DNA of 64,000 nt from Symbiodinium microadriaticum (GCA_001939145.1 LSRX01000071.1:433462-497461), one strand, 5' to 3'; numbered from the stretch's first letter, positions 40,601-51,653 are shown. Notes: generated by a model not told the origin, from the letters alone. Program-made: numbers and translations.

Positions 40601-41866
40601 ACCCTAAAAATATTTTTTTAGTTCGAGCACATCCGCGGGTGCCGTGAAGCCGAGTTTTTTTTCAGTTGGGGTGTTAGATGCCCAAATTGATATCCGGGAC
40701 CTAAGCCCTAAACCCAAAACCATAAACTTTTAAGCCCTGAATTTTTTTGCCTCAACGTTAAACCCTGAACCCTAACAATATACCTTTTTTTAGCCCTACT
40801 ACTTTGGGTGCTTGGAATTTCTGGGTCGGGTTCTTTATGTTCGGCTCGTGTATATTTCGGGATTTGAATGTTTTTTTACGGTTTAGTCTTTAAGGTTTAG
40901 GGTCTAGGGTATATTTTTTTCACTAGTACAGTCCGTGCATGCTTGCTGGTGTAACATTTTTTTGAACCCTACTCTTCTTATCAAGGCCGCTGTGGTAGAT
41001 GGGGCTTTCACGATTAGAATCGGGTTTGGGGGTATGCTATCGTTTTTTTACCAGAGGAACCCAAAGGAACAGTACTGGTAAGCAGTTTTTTTAGGCTTCC
41101 ATGTTACACTGCAGCGTCAGGGGCTTGGTTTTTTTGGGTGTAGGGCTTAGGCTGGGCCTCAAGGCTTTTGGTTTTTTTGGTTCTTGGGCAAAGCCTAAAA
41201 CCCCAAGCCCTAAATTTTTTTCCCTGGCTGTTTTCATGACATGCATACACTGTGCATTTTTTTTTGTATGGATACAGTTTATATTCATATGCATATATTA
41301 TTTTTTTGCCTTAATCATTAGATGCGTATATGCTTCTCAGCAGGACTTGGTGGAAAGCGCTTCTGAGCGTTTGAGGCCGGGGGCCCTTTTTTTGGGTTCA
41401 CCCAGGGCTCTGAAGAATCTACCCTTTCTTTTTTTTTAGGGTTTAATTAGGGTTTAGGGCTTAGGGTTTAGGTTTTTTTGCTTATAAGGCTCCGTATGAT
41501 GATGTCCTGCTGTAATTTTTTTACATCCAAAAAAATAAAAAATTCAAGGGAGGTTGCTTTAAGGTGCAGCCAGGCCTGGAGGCCGAGTCTGTAATAGAAG
41601 GATTTATAACTTATAAAGGGACTACAAACGGTTAAAAGTCATAGGGGTTCTATGAGGGCTTGCAAATCTTACTACCTATGTCCCAGGTTTTTTTAGTGCC
41701 TTAAAACCTGAAAAACCCAAAACCCTAAATTTTTTTTAACGCTGCGCGTCGTCCGCCTCGGCCCCGCCATATGTTTTTTTGAAGACATGATGCCAGGTCT
41801 GCGGCTTTTGCTTTCGTTTTTTTTCGGGGTGCAGCGTCTGCGGGGTGAAGAGTGATAGGTTTTTTT
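37646..41866 (+). other. Region overwritten by T runs on an exact 43-bp lattice
   Basis: Runs of at least seven T occupy positions 37646 + 43k to 37652 + 43k for 83 of 99 consecutive lattice slots (k = 0 to 98). Longer runs arise where neighbouring bases are naturally T. Empty slots are k = 11, 14, 20, 23, 29, 37, 42, 47, 55, 71, 74, 78, 86, 91, 92 and 93. Phase never slips over 4.2 kb. Where the underlying sequence can be predicted (element B, 39736-39839), the Ts replace bases without changing length. The last occupied slot is 20 bases before the N gap at 41887. No A-run equivalent appears, so it is strand-specific as written. ORFs in this region should not be trusted. Confidence 0.95.
39736..39846. 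mobile_element. MITE family B, copy 5, overwritten by T runs
   Basis: It aligns to the copies at 11973, 27936 and 52573. GGTTGATGATA is followed by eight T where the others have TAAATCCT, then GCATT continues. AATTCCC is followed by seven T where the others have ATAGTTT, then AGGGTCC. The right end CATCAA is followed by T instead of CAGTA. Lengths are unchanged. Confidence 0.85.
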
Positions 41867-41886
41867 CATAGACAAACTATATATAA

Positions 41887-42314
41887 NNNNNNNNNNNNNN
41901 NNNNNNNNNNNNNNNNNNNNNNNNNNNNNNNNNNNNNNNNNNNNNNNNNNNNNNNNNNNNNNNNNNNNNNNNNNNNNNNNNNNNNNNNNNNNNNNNNNNN
42001 NNNNNNNNNNNNNNNNNNNNNNNNNNNNNNNNNNNNNNNNNNNNNNNNNNNNNNNNNNNNNNNNNNNNNNNNNNNNNNNNNNNNNNNNNNNNNNNNNNNN
42101 NNNNNNNNNNNNNNNNNNNNNNNNNNNNNNNNNNNNNNNNNNNNNNNNNNNNNNNNNNNNNNNNNNNNNNNNNNNNNNNNNNNNNNNNNNNNNNNNNNNN
42201 NNNNNNNNNNNNNNNNNNNNNNNNNNNNNNNNNNNNNNNNNNNNNNNNNNNNNNNNNNNNNNNNNNNNNNNNNNNNNNNNNNNNNNNNNNNNNNNNNNNN
42301 NNNNNNNNNNNNNN
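41887..42314. other. Assembly gap (428 N)
   Basis: The sequence is unknown. It terminates the T lattice; after the gap there is no further T run on the lattice. Confidence 0.99.
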
Positions 42315-43950
42315 GGGGGAGGGGGGGGTGAGGGAAGAAAGGGCGAAGGCACCAGGAGTTTGGTGCTCCCCTCCCACAGACAGCCCAAATCCATTGGAGG
42401 AGGCGAAACTTCACCGCCGGACCTTGGGGCTCATTTGTGGGTTCACACAGAGGGACGGACCCCCCCCCCCACGATGGCCCCTTTTGCAGGGCATCCGAGT
42501 TGGCACCTCTGACCGAGGCGAATTTCCCAGGTGGTCCAAGTGCCTTAAAACCTTGAAACCCTAAAACCCTAAAATAGAAGAGATTTGTCTACAATGTTTT
42601 GGTTCTTGAAATCTGAAGCTATACTCTTCGATACTTGGACACTTAATACATGGCATTCCTTAGGATTTCGTGTTATATTTCATGGTATAGATCCGAAACC
42701 CCTATTCTAATGATTAAGCTGGGCCCTGTCGTACATGAGAGCGCACCCGAAAGTAAATATCTGCGGTTTAGGGGCGCCGGTACAGTGTTTGTAGGGTTGT
42801 GAAGGGTGGGCCACAAGTGCCCAAAAACTCTTGCACTAAGCCTTTGAACCGTAGACCCTAAACCCCTAAACCTCTTACACCCTAAATCCTATGACCTCAA
42901 CCTAATCCGTTACTTCAGCCCCTATATAGAGCCCACAGCTAGATGGCCTGAGCTCAACCCCCATGGGTTTCAGGGGCTTCTCTTCTTCCGGGCAGTTCAA
43001 CACACCAGCACCCCAACGCCCTGCAGCTCCGAGCCGAGAGCCAAAAAGCCCAAAGCCTTGAATCCTACCCACTTAAAGCACCAGCGCTCTGCACCTCAAA
43101 GCTCTACGCCGAATCTAGCACCTGTCCAAAGCATCCCTAAACAGTGAGAGACTCACTAGAAAGTACTAGTTATTCCGACTTCTTTAATCATGTCAGGGTC
43201 TAAGGAACAGGACAATGCTATGGAAGCCTGAACACCTCAAGGAACCTCCTCAGCAGGGTCGTATTCCTCCTAGTTAGGACACCGGGCTCGTAGTTTCCTA
43301 CAAGTTTGACAGGAGTCCAATGTTTAAAGTCTTGCTCCAGTGCTTTTTTCTAATGTATTGTCGCATAGACCCTAAGCCCTAAAACCTAAACCCTAAACCG
43401 CAAACCCAGACCTTAAGTGGTGTTGCGAAAGAGCCTGCACTCTTGGCTGCCTGCCTGCACTTCATTCTACTATACTATAAGGTAGTTATTGAAACGTTAA
43501 TTAAAGTATTTGCTATTTTATGACATTTTTTTATGCTAAGAGGTCTGCTATTGATGTTACCGTATTTTTTTATCTTATTTGATTACACACTCTCTTGTAT
43601 CTGATTATGCCACAGAGTGTCTTATGGAGCGGCGCAAGGTCATCTTTGTCTTTGCCTGCCGACTGGGACCGCAGCAGCTCCAATTCGAGGGCTCGATGTT
43701 TTGGGGGTTTCGGGGTTGAGTTCAGGGTGCAGGAGTTTAGGGCCTTAGGGCACGAGTATTTTGTTCATCACTCATAATTGTGGGTTCCGATGATCGTTGA
43801 CGAGGTGTTTCCCGAATTACGGGGGCCTGGGGGAGTCTCTGGGTTCGTGAAAGGACAGGAAGCAGAGAGCCAAGCATGGGCTGCGACTGTCTTGCTGAGC
43901 AACACATCTTCCCGATATTCGGGTGACACCAGCAGCAGGATCCAGGGGCC
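42315..43950. other. Mixed spacer, no firm gene
   Basis: It begins with a G-run, and 42463-42472 is a C-run. Degenerate CCCTAAA lies at 42845-42900 and 43370-43410. A decayed family D-like block is near 43235-43320 (AAGGAACCTCCTCAGCAGGG, CCTCCTAGTTAGGACACCGG). 43595-43790 is low-copy, with a 60-codon ORF of unknown reality. Confidence 0.45.
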
Positions 43951-44065
43951 TTGCTTGGAGGTAGTAGGTCGGTCATAAGTAGGGTTATTATTGGGGTACC
44001 TCCATGTAGGGTACTTCTCCCTCTACTTATAACCTACTTACTAAGTTCCCCTGGACCTCTAAGTT
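43951..44065. mobile_element. Palindromic element, family C, copy 3
   Basis: TTGCTTGGAGGTAGTAGGTC and CTACTTACTAAGTTCCCCTG keep the family pattern, with AAGTAGGGTTATTATTGGGG inside. The left arm has lost the CCCAGGGGA segment. Confidence 0.7.
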
Positions 44066-44334
44066 ATAGCCATGCCAATCGGTTTCATCAGCAGAAGGAG
44101 CTCTAGCCTAGCAGGCTTTATGGGGTTCAGGTAACTCTTAAACCCCAAACCCAAACCTCAACCCGAGCTCCAAACCCGCCAAACCCTGCAAAAGCACCAC
44201 AAACCCGTATAAACGCCATAACCAGCACCGAAACACCCTCAACCCTCCATTCGCCGACCTTCATCGCAGCTGTGTTTCTCTTTGCATCTGCAACCTTCCG
44301 TCCGCCGAGTCGTGGGTTTACAAGATAGGCCTTG

Positions 44335-44490
44335 GGGGTTTAGTGTTTAGGGTTCGAAGTTTGATTAGGGTTTATAAGTTTAGAGTTTAGAACTAGTGTC
44401 CGACTTTTGATTAGGGTTTCAGGGTTTAGGGTGTAGAATTAATTAGTATCCCATTTTTGATTAGGGTTCAGGGTTTAGGGTTTAGAATTA
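44335..44490 (+). repeat. Tandem 55-65 bp repeat with TTTAGGG core
   Basis: TTTGATTAGGGTTT occurs three times (about 44360, 44405, 44455), followed each time by TTTAGGGT, TTTAGA and A..T-rich linkers, with TAGTGTCCGACTTTTGATTA and TAGTATCCCATTTTTGATTA as linker variants. Confidence 0.6.
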
Positions 44491-45665
44491 TGTGTCTGGT
44501 GCTTCGTGACTCAGCATGGCCTGATTCAGTAAGCTGCACCGAAATCGACATCATGGCAGTGTGATCAGGAAAAGGAGCCGTACCCTGTAGGGTTTAGGGT
44601 TTAGGGAAGAGCGCTTGAACAGCAGGGTCTTGATTCTCAGGATCCAAGCAACAGGGACCTACAATTCTATAGTTGCAAGAGCCACCCCAAGAGCCATCTT
44701 GTCGCTTGCTTCCCATGGCTGATCCCTCCTAGCGAGCATGATGATGAAGACCGGCAAGAAGCTCGCGCGCGCCCCAGCTCCTGATTGCTTTGACAGTCTG
44801 GGGTGCAAGGGTTCACGCTTTGTAGGGCAAGCCTGGACCCTAAGATACCAATCTTATCCTATCTTCTTTGAGGACTTATGCAAGGAAATCCTGATAAGGA
44901 ACCTAAAGGTACGTCTCTTCGGATTCAGGTACGTTGTCAGGATTTAGGGTTTAGCATTTCGGAGGGATGGTCGTTTGGGCTGCTGAGGTCAAAAGTTCTG
45001 TTTGGATGCAGCTTGCCGTGCTGACCTGTGTATAGGAGTAGCTCTCTAAAGTAGGGTCCCTTTCAAGGTCTTTTCCTTTCGGGTGCCGAACTGAATTTGT
45101 GGGCTTGGATTGCTCCGTTCAGATATGAAGAGTCTGGAAATTCTGCGTCTTCTTCACCCTACACCCTAAAGTCATTGATCGTCACGATTCAGTCTTCGTT
45201 ATAACTTGAGGAACAGGTAACTAGTAATAATATCCCTCATAGACCCCCTATAATTTATAAGAATACCTTAGCATATCTCATGATCCTGTTCTAGTCTGTC
45301 GTTATCAAGGGATCCTATCCTTGTTTCTTATGCCCGTGCCATGCCTCTTCATTTCGCATCCCCTAGCAGTACAGAAGTTTTGCATCTGCCTTCTTTCAGT
45401 TGACCTTCCGTAAGCTCCAATCCCTGAACCTTCAACTTCAACAATTCAACGTTTCCTAAACCCTAGCCCCAAACCCTAAGCCCAAAAAACCCTAAACCCT
45501 AACCCCAAACCCTAAGCAGGCCCCAAGTCTGTGTGGTGAAGCACCTTCCTCATCCACAGATAAGAGGGTTTAGGGTTTAGGGTTTAGGATAAGAAAGAAG
45601 GTGACAAGCGGGACAAGCAGGAGTGAAAACTCTTGAAGATTGAGTGGTCTTCTTCTTGCATCTTG
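44491..45665. other. Low-copy region, weak ORFs
   Basis: A 69-codon ORF at 44738-44947 starts MMMKTGKKLARAPAPD and may include a short exon, but it then runs into a family N-like element (44840-44935). CCCTAAA lies at 45450-45520 and TTTAGGG at 45565-45590. Confidence 0.35.
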
Positions 45666-46013
45666 AGCGAGGAGGAAATGGACATGCTCAATAAGATGAC
45701 GACCGATGAGTTGAAGGAGACATGCGCGAAGAACCGCAAGGTTCTCCAGACCAGTACCCCAACTCGCGAGTTTCTCAAAAGAAGATGATGAACGAAGACG
45801 CAACACCTCTTGAACTTGATGGCGACACCGGCAAGTTGAAGGTCTTGATTGAGTGGTGTTGACTCAAAGTCTGCGAGGCTTTAAGGCCGATTCGAGTGTT
45901 TGCGGCATTGTTTACAAAGGCACATGGATGACGGTCGCTTCAAGTTTTGCATCGGAACTGCAAACCCCGAGGCATTGTCCTTGGGTTTCGGATTTAGGGG
46001 TTTAGGGGTTTAG
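45666..46013 (+). CDS. Broken gene fragment, charged protein
   Basis: Frame one, 45666-45788, gives SEEEMDMLNKMTTDELKETC, then AKNRKVLQTSTPTREFLK and a stop. The next frame starts at ATG 45785 and gives MMNEDATPLELDGDTGKLKV, then LIEWC and a stop at 45862. A third piece, 45924-46013, gives MDDGRFKFCIGTANPEALSL before entering TTTAGGG. In another frame that last piece reads GIVYKGTWMTVASSF, which superficially resembles a kinase glycine-loop region but is not sufficient to call one. A single base shift near 45783 would join the first two. I treat the whole as a decayed or mis-spliced gene of unknown function. Confidence 0.4.
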
Positions 46014-46126
46014 GTTTTGGGGGTTTAGCAATCATTGTCTCTGCTTCGGAAGGCATGTTGAGTGCTCTCCGCGTCCGCAGCATGAGGGACCTGCAGCAAG
46101 ACGAACCTCGCACAACTGTTCATGAT

Positions 46127-46245
46127 GATCTGGGTTCTTGTTAAGGGATCTAATTCAGTTTACCATAACAATGAAACCATACCATTTGCTATGGATCCCT
46201 ATTATGGTAACTTCAGTTAAATCCCTTGGCGGGAACCCGGTGATA
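46127..46245. mobile_element. Palindromic element, family G, copy 2
   Basis: GGGTTCTTGTTAAGGGATCT at the left mirrors ATCCCTTGGCGGGAACCCG at the right. GTTTACCATAACAATGAAAC pairs with CCTATTATGGTAAC inside. Confidence 0.75.
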
Positions 46246-46310
46246 GGTCTACCTTGGCCTCTCTCCTAGAGCCTGAAGCCCCTTCAAAACCCTGCAGGGA
46301 TCAAGGCCCT

Positions 46311-46423
46311 ACCCAGAGAACCTAATACCCCTTAATTAAGGAATATGCCTTAAATCATAGGGGCCTTAATACTATGATTCAAAAGGTATATTCCTTAATT
46401 GAGGGGTATTGGGTTCTCTGGGT
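46311..46423. mobile_element. Palindromic element, family F, copy 2
   Basis: ACCCAGAGAACCTAATACCC and GGGTATTGGGTTCTCTGGGT are nearly perfect termini. CTTAATTAAGGAATATGCCT and AGGTATATTCCTTAATTGAG pair inside. Confidence 0.9.
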
Positions 46424-46651
46424 AAGCCCAGAAATCCTGAAACCGAAAGCCTTGAATGCCCAAACCACAGCAGCAGCTTGAGTCCCCAAGCCACACGGAC
46501 CCCAACCCCCTCATACCCAACTTCCCGAGCCGTAGAATACCGCTAAACCGCCAATGCCTATAGAACTTACTTTAACCCTAGACCCTAAACCCTAACTGCG
46601 TAACCCAACCCCAGACTCTGACACCTAGAGTGTGGTCTCTCGCGTCCTCAG

Positions 46652-46726
46652 GACATGACGCTGGACGAACTCGCCGAGCAAAGTCAGCCCCAAAGAAAAC
46701 GGAAGAGCGGTGGCTTGCCCGAATAG
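46652..46726 (+). CDS. C-terminal exon candidate with basic tail
   Basis: After GTCCTCAG, a good acceptor, the frame gives DMTLDELAEQSQPQRKRKSG, then GLPE and TAG. QRKRK could be a nuclear localisation signal. The start DMTLDEL resembles KMTTDEL in the fragment at 45666. The stop lies directly against the TAAG microsatellite. Confidence 0.35.
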   Translation, partial: DMTLDELAEQSQPQRKRKSGGLPE

Positions 46727-46776
<50 letters not shown>

Positions 46777-47035
46777 GAAGTAAGGAAGTAAGCAAGTAAG
46801 CAAGGAAGCAAGTAAGCAAGTAAGTAAGTAAGCAAGTAAGTAAGTAAGTAAGTAAGTAGGTAAGTAAGTAAGCAAGCAAGTATGTATGTATGTATGTATG
46901 TACGTATGTATGTATGTATGTATGTACGTATGTATGTGTGTCTATATATATATATAGTATACATATATATGGTATATACTGATTGTATAAATACATACAT
47001 TTACATATAATATATATATATATATACACAGTTAA
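46727..47035 (+). repeat. Tetranucleotide array TAAG turning into TATG, then TA
   Basis: (TAAG)n runs from about 46727 with AAGG and AAGC variants, changes to (TATG)n near 46880, includes TACG variants to 46935, and ends in TA-rich tracts to about 47030. The Leu/Tyr-rich minus ORFs are artefacts. Confidence 0.9.
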
Positions 47036-48240
47036 TTAATTAACTAATTAATTCATTCATCAACTAAATTGATTAATTACCTTAATTACCTAAATCAGTA
47101 TTTAGTTAATTATTTCACCAAAAAGTAGTACTGTATTATCAACACTTGCAAATAAGCAATGTGCGTACGGTGCGAGTGCTGCTGCTTAAGCAAGGTTTGC
47201 CGTCATGCCAGAATCAGAGGAATCGTGGCTAAGAAAGTCAGTGCTCTACTTTTTGATACTTTCGTGGATATTCATGGGCCGGTTTGCTGGCTGCGTGGGC
47301 CCACGCACAATCAATCAATCAATATATATATATATATATATATGTAATGCATAGAGAATCCCAGCACTAGTTGTCCTTAATCCGCTTTTCAAGCTCTTGG
47401 GGTTTACTATTGAACCCTAAACCCTCAGCCCGAGCCTCTGGAAGCTTCTTCAAAGCACCGCTCCTGATATTTAAGGGTTCCTAAACCCTAAACCGTGTAA
47501 GCCCAAAACTCTACACCTATGAGCCCTAAATCAATCCGGTAGGCCTGTTGGGGGTATTTTCCAGATTTTTCTCGCATTGCGCCTAAGAAATCTTGTTAAC
47601 TAATATTTGTTTGAGGCCTTGAAACCCCCAACCTAGATCAACGCCTGAAATGAGCACACACTGAGAATCGAAAGAGGACACTTCGTAAGAAGGATTCTTA
47701 TAAGAGCCTGTACAGTAGAAGCCCAAAAGTTGGAAACCCGATAGCCTCAATACTTAAGAGCAATGCATAAGGAATCTCAGCACTGTTTGTCCTGAATCCG
47801 GTTTCCAACCTTTTTGGGATTTACTGTAGGAATCCCACCGTCCTAGATTAGATCGGAGGATTCTTGGCTGCTCAGGAACGGGGAACCTTTTTTAAGTATA
47901 CTTCTCCAAGCCTCCAAGCCCGAAGCCCTAAACAAGAGACTTCCTAGGTAAGCTCCTCTAGTTTAGGGTTTAGGGTTTAGGGTTTAGGGTACTTGTTGTA
48001 AACCTGCCTAGGATCTACGTACCAAGAAACCGAGCCTTCGAACCATTATCTATAGTGGTGCAGTGGAGACTGGGCGCCTAGGGTTCAGGGTATAGGATTT
48101 GGGGGTTTGGAAGTTATGATTTTAGAGTTGAGGGTTGAGGGTATAGGATATTACGGGGTTTAGAGTTTAGACTTGATGCTTTAGGGTTGAGGGTTTAGGA
48201 TGCTTCGCACAGAGCCCCTGGAATTTTCAGGCAACAGCAA
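47036..48240. other. AT-rich spacer and family S elements
   Basis: AATTAATT-rich DNA lies at 47030-47115, and a TA array at 47323-47342. Family S palindromes: 47700-47830 (TACAGTAGAAGCCCAAAAGT with ACCTTTTTGGGATTTACTGT) and a partial one at 47345-47415 (GAATCCCAGCACTAGTTGTC). TTTAGGG lies at 47963-47992. No firm gene. Confidence 0.5.
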
Positions 48241-48604
48241 GGGTGGCGCGCCTTTGGGGGCGAAAGGCGCCGAGAGGGATTACGAGGCTTGGCGGAGTCT
48301 GCAAAAATGGGGGGGGTTTCCGAAAATGGGGGGACCCCAATTCATATAGTACCCTGAATAGTAGGATCCTTATTATAAGGACCCAAATTAAGGTAGCCCT
48401 CATTTCCGGAAACTCCCATCTAGATCGTCATCGTTCGTATACATTATATGTGTATATACTGTGGCACACCTCATAACCTTATAAATTAAACCCTAAACCC
48501 TTAAATTTCCATCATAATTCCTCACACGCAAACCCTAAACCGACACAACAACCTCCAAACAGAAGCTCGCAAGGTCCTTTGTAGTAAGCCTCATTCTCAA
48601 AGGG
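48241..48604. other. Low-copy DNA with a family H-like palindrome
   Basis: A GC-rich coding-like start (48243 onwards, RLWGRKAPRGITRLGG) runs into G-rich sequence. TTTCCGAAAATGGGGGGACC and TAGCCCTCATTTCCGGAAAC near 48318-48410 are partly inverted. Not assigned. Confidence 0.3.
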
Positions 48605-48720
48605 TGCAACAGGTGGGATGAAGCTTTGTCCGGGGAATCCCAAAATAATAAGAGTTCTTATACTTAACGGATTCGGATCCGTAATCCTTCCTACGTTCAT
48701 CCCACCTTTTGAGGCCTCCA
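48605..48720. mobile_element. Palindromic element, family P, copy 2
   Basis: AACAGGTGGGATGAAGCTTT and GTTCATCCCACCTTTTGAGG are inverted termini. GGATTCGGATCCGTAATCC forms an internal palindrome. Confidence 0.75.
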
Positions 48721-48956
48721 ACTCCCAATCCCTTAAACCCTTACTTAGGGAAGATACTTTAAATCTTAGCCGTAGGGTTCCTATACCATAGTTTCAGGTC
48801 CATTCCTTCAACCCTAAACCCTAAACCCTAAACCTTAACGAAGGCGTTTGTGGAGTCTCTGGGCTTCATAAGCCCTTCCTGGGACCTCGAATACCTACCA
48901 CTCCAGGGCTCCTGATCAGGGCTTTTTAGGGTTTAGGGTTTTAGGGTTTCGGGTTN
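48721..48956. repeat. CCCTAAA and TTTAGGG tracts ending at a single N
   Basis: CCCTAAA lies at 48810-48835 and TTTAGGG/TTTTAGGG at 48925-48955, then one N at 48956. Confidence 0.7.
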
Positions 48957-51653
48957 CAAAATTGCAGGGTTTAGGGTGTAGGGTTCTCAAAATTGCAGGG
49001 TTTAGGGTGTAGGGTTCTCAAAATTGCAGGGTTTAGGGTGTAGGGTTCTCAAAATTGCAGGGTTTAGGGTGTAGGGTTCTCAAAATTGCAGGGTTTAGGG
49101 TGTAGGGTTCTCAAAATTGCAGGGTTTAGGGTGTAGGGTTCTCAAAATTGCAGGGTTTAGGGTGTAGGGTTCTCAAAATTGCAGGGTTTAGGGTGTAGGG
49201 TTCTCAAAATTGCAGGGTTTAGGGTGTAGGGTTCTCAAAATTGCAGGGTTTAGGGTGTAGGGTTCTCAAAATTGCAGGGTTTAGGGTGTAGGGTTCTCAA
49301 AATTGCAGGGTTTAGGGTGTAGGGTTCTCAAAATTGCAGGGTTTAGGGTGTAGGGTTCTCAAAATTGCAGGGTTTAGGGTGTAGGGTTCTCAAAATTGCA
49401 GGGTTTAGGGTGTAGGGTTCTCAAAATTGCAGGGTTTAGGGTGTAGGGTTCTCAAAATTGCAGGGTTTAGGGTGTAGGGTTCTCAAAATTGCAGGGTTTA
49501 GGGTGTAGGGTTCTCAAAATTGCAGGGTTTAGGGTGTAGGGTTCTCAAAATTGCAGGGTTTAGGGTGTAGGGTTCTCAAAATTGCAGGGTTTAGGGTGTA
49601 GGGTTCTCAAAATTGCAGGGTTTAGGGTGTAGGGTTCTCAAAATTGCAGGGTTTAGGGTGTAGGGTTCTCAAAATTGCAGGGTTTAGGGTGTAGGGTTCT
49701 CAAAATTGCAGGGTTTAGGGTGTAGGGTTCTCAAAATTGCAGGGTTTAGGGTGTAGGGTTCTCAAAATTGCAGGGTTTAGGGTGTAGGGTTCTCAAAATT
49801 GCAGGGTTTAGGGTGTAGGGTTCTCAAAATTGCAGGGTTTAGGGTGTAGGGTTCTCAAAATTGCAGGGTTTAGGGTGTAGGGTTCTCAAAATTGCAGGGT
49901 TTAGGGTGTAGGGTTCTCAAAATTGCAGGGTTTAGGGTGTAGGGTTCTCAAAATTGCAGGGTTTAGGGTGTAGGGTTCTCAAAATTGCAGGGTTTAGGGT
50001 GTAGGGTTCTCAAAATTGCAGGGTTTAGGGTGTAGGGTTCTCAAAATTGCAGGGTTTAGGGTGTAGGGTTCTCAAAATTGCAGGGTTTAGGGTGTAGGGT
50101 TCTCAAAATTGCAGGGTTTAGGGTGTAGGGTTCTCAAAATTGCAGGGTTTAGGGTGTAGGGTTCTCAAAATTGCAGGGTTTAGGGTGTAGGGTTCTCAAA
50201 ATTGCAGGGTTTAGGGTGTAGGGTTCTCAAAATTGCAGGGTTTAGGGTGTAGGGTTCTCAAAATTGCAGGGTTTAGGGTGTAGGGTTCTCAAAATTGCAG
50301 GGTTTAGGGTGTAGGGTTCTCAAAATTGCAGGGTTTAGGGTGTAGGGTTCTCAAAATTGCAGGGTTTAGGGTGTAGGGTTCTCAAAATTGCAGGGTTTAG
50401 GGTGTAGGGTTCTCAAAATTGCAGGGTTTAGGGTGTAGGGTTCTCAAAATTGCAGGGTTTAGGGTGTAGGGTTCTCAAAATTGCAGGGTTTAGGGTGTAG
50501 GGTTCTCAAAATTGCAGGGTTTAGGGTGTAGGGTTCTCAAAATTGCAGGGTTTAGGGTGTAGGGTTCTCAAAATTGCAGGGTTTAGGGTGTAGGGTTCTC
50601 AAAATTGCAGGGTTTAGGGTGTAGGGTTCTCAAAATTGCAGGGTTTAGGGTGTAGGGTTCTCAAAATTGCAGGGTTTAGGGTGTAGGGTTCTCAAAATTG
50701 CAGGGTTTAGGGTGTAGGGTTCTCAAAATTGCAGGGTTTAGGGTGTAGGGTTCTCAAAATTGCAGGGTTTAGGGTGTAGGGTTCTCAAAATTGCAGGGTT
50801 TAGGGTGTAGGGTTCTCAAAATTGCAGGGTTTAGGGTGTAGGGTTCTCAAAATTGCAGGGTTTAGGGTGTAGGGTTCTCAAAATTGCAGGGTTTAGGGTG
50901 TAGGGTTCTCAAAATTGCAGGGTTTAGGGTGTAGGGTTCTCAAAATTGCAGGGTTTAGGGTGTAGGGTTCTCAAAATTGCAGGGTTTAGGGTGTAGGGTT
51001 CTCAAAATTGCAGGGTTTAGGGTGTAGGGTTCTCAAAATTGCAGGGTTTAGGGTGTAGGGTTCTCAAAATTGCAGGGTTTAGGGTGTAGGGTTCTCAAAA
51101 TTGCAGGGTTTAGGGTGTAGGGTTCTCAAAATTGCAGGGTTTAGGGTGTAGGGTTCTCAAAATTGCAGGGTTTAGGGTGTAGGGTTCTCAAAATTGCAGG
51201 GTTTAGGGTGTAGGGTTCTCAAAATTGCAGGGTTTAGGGTGTAGGGTTCTCAAAATTGCAGGGTTTAGGGTGTAGGGTTCTCAAAATTGCAGGGTTTAGG
51301 GTGTAGGGTTCTCAAAATTGCAGGGTTTAGGGTGTAGGGTTCTCAAAATTGCAGGGTTTAGGGTGTAGGGTTCTCAAAATTGCAGGGTTTAGGGTGTAGG
51401 GTTCTCAAAATTGCAGGGTTTAGGGTGTAGGGTTCTCAAAATTGCAGGGTTTAGGGTGTAGGGTTCTCAAAATTGCAGGGTTTAGGGTGTAGGGTTCTCA
51501 AAATTGCAGGGTTTAGGGTGTAGGGTTCTCAAAATTGCAGGGTTTAGGGTGTAGGGTTCTCAAAATTGCAGGGTTTAGGGTGTAGGGTTCTCAAAATTGC
51601 AGGGTTTAGGGTGTAGGGTTCTCAAAATTGCAGGGTTTAGGGTTTAGGGTTCT
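48957..51653 (+). repeat. 31-bp satellite array, about 87 perfect copies
   Basis: The unit is AAAATTGCAGGGTTTAGGGT followed by GTAGGGTTCTC, 31 bp. Successive starts fit 31 x n exactly from 48961 to 51627 (86 steps) with no mismatch that I could find. Only the last unit varies: GTGTAGGG becomes GTTTAGGG and AAAATT becomes AACATT. A single N precedes the first unit. Two of its heptamers are TTTAGGG and TGTAGGG. Such identity implies either very recent expansion or gap filling by an assembler. Confidence 0.97.

Noticed and set aside
37646-41866. CRISPR-like pattern of short repeat plus 36-bp spacers
   Set aside because: The period is constant, but the repeat is only T7 and the intervening sequence is continuous underlying DNA, as shown by element B. 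The genome is eukaryotic and no cas gene is present.
41693-42414. ORFs spanning the second gap, up to 233 codons
   Set aside because: They cross 428 N, and their left parts lie in the T-overwritten region.
45895-45960. Protein kinase glycine-loop (GIVYKGTW)
   Set aside because: Only eight residues match loosely, no other kinase motif is nearby, and a competing frame looks equally coding.
46578-47029. Leu/Tyr/Thr-rich minus-strand ORFs resembling membrane proteins
   Set aside because: They are direct translations of the TAAG and TATG microsatellite.
48957-51653. CRISPR array
   Set aside because: Units are directly adjacent and identical with no spacers; it is a tandem satellite.
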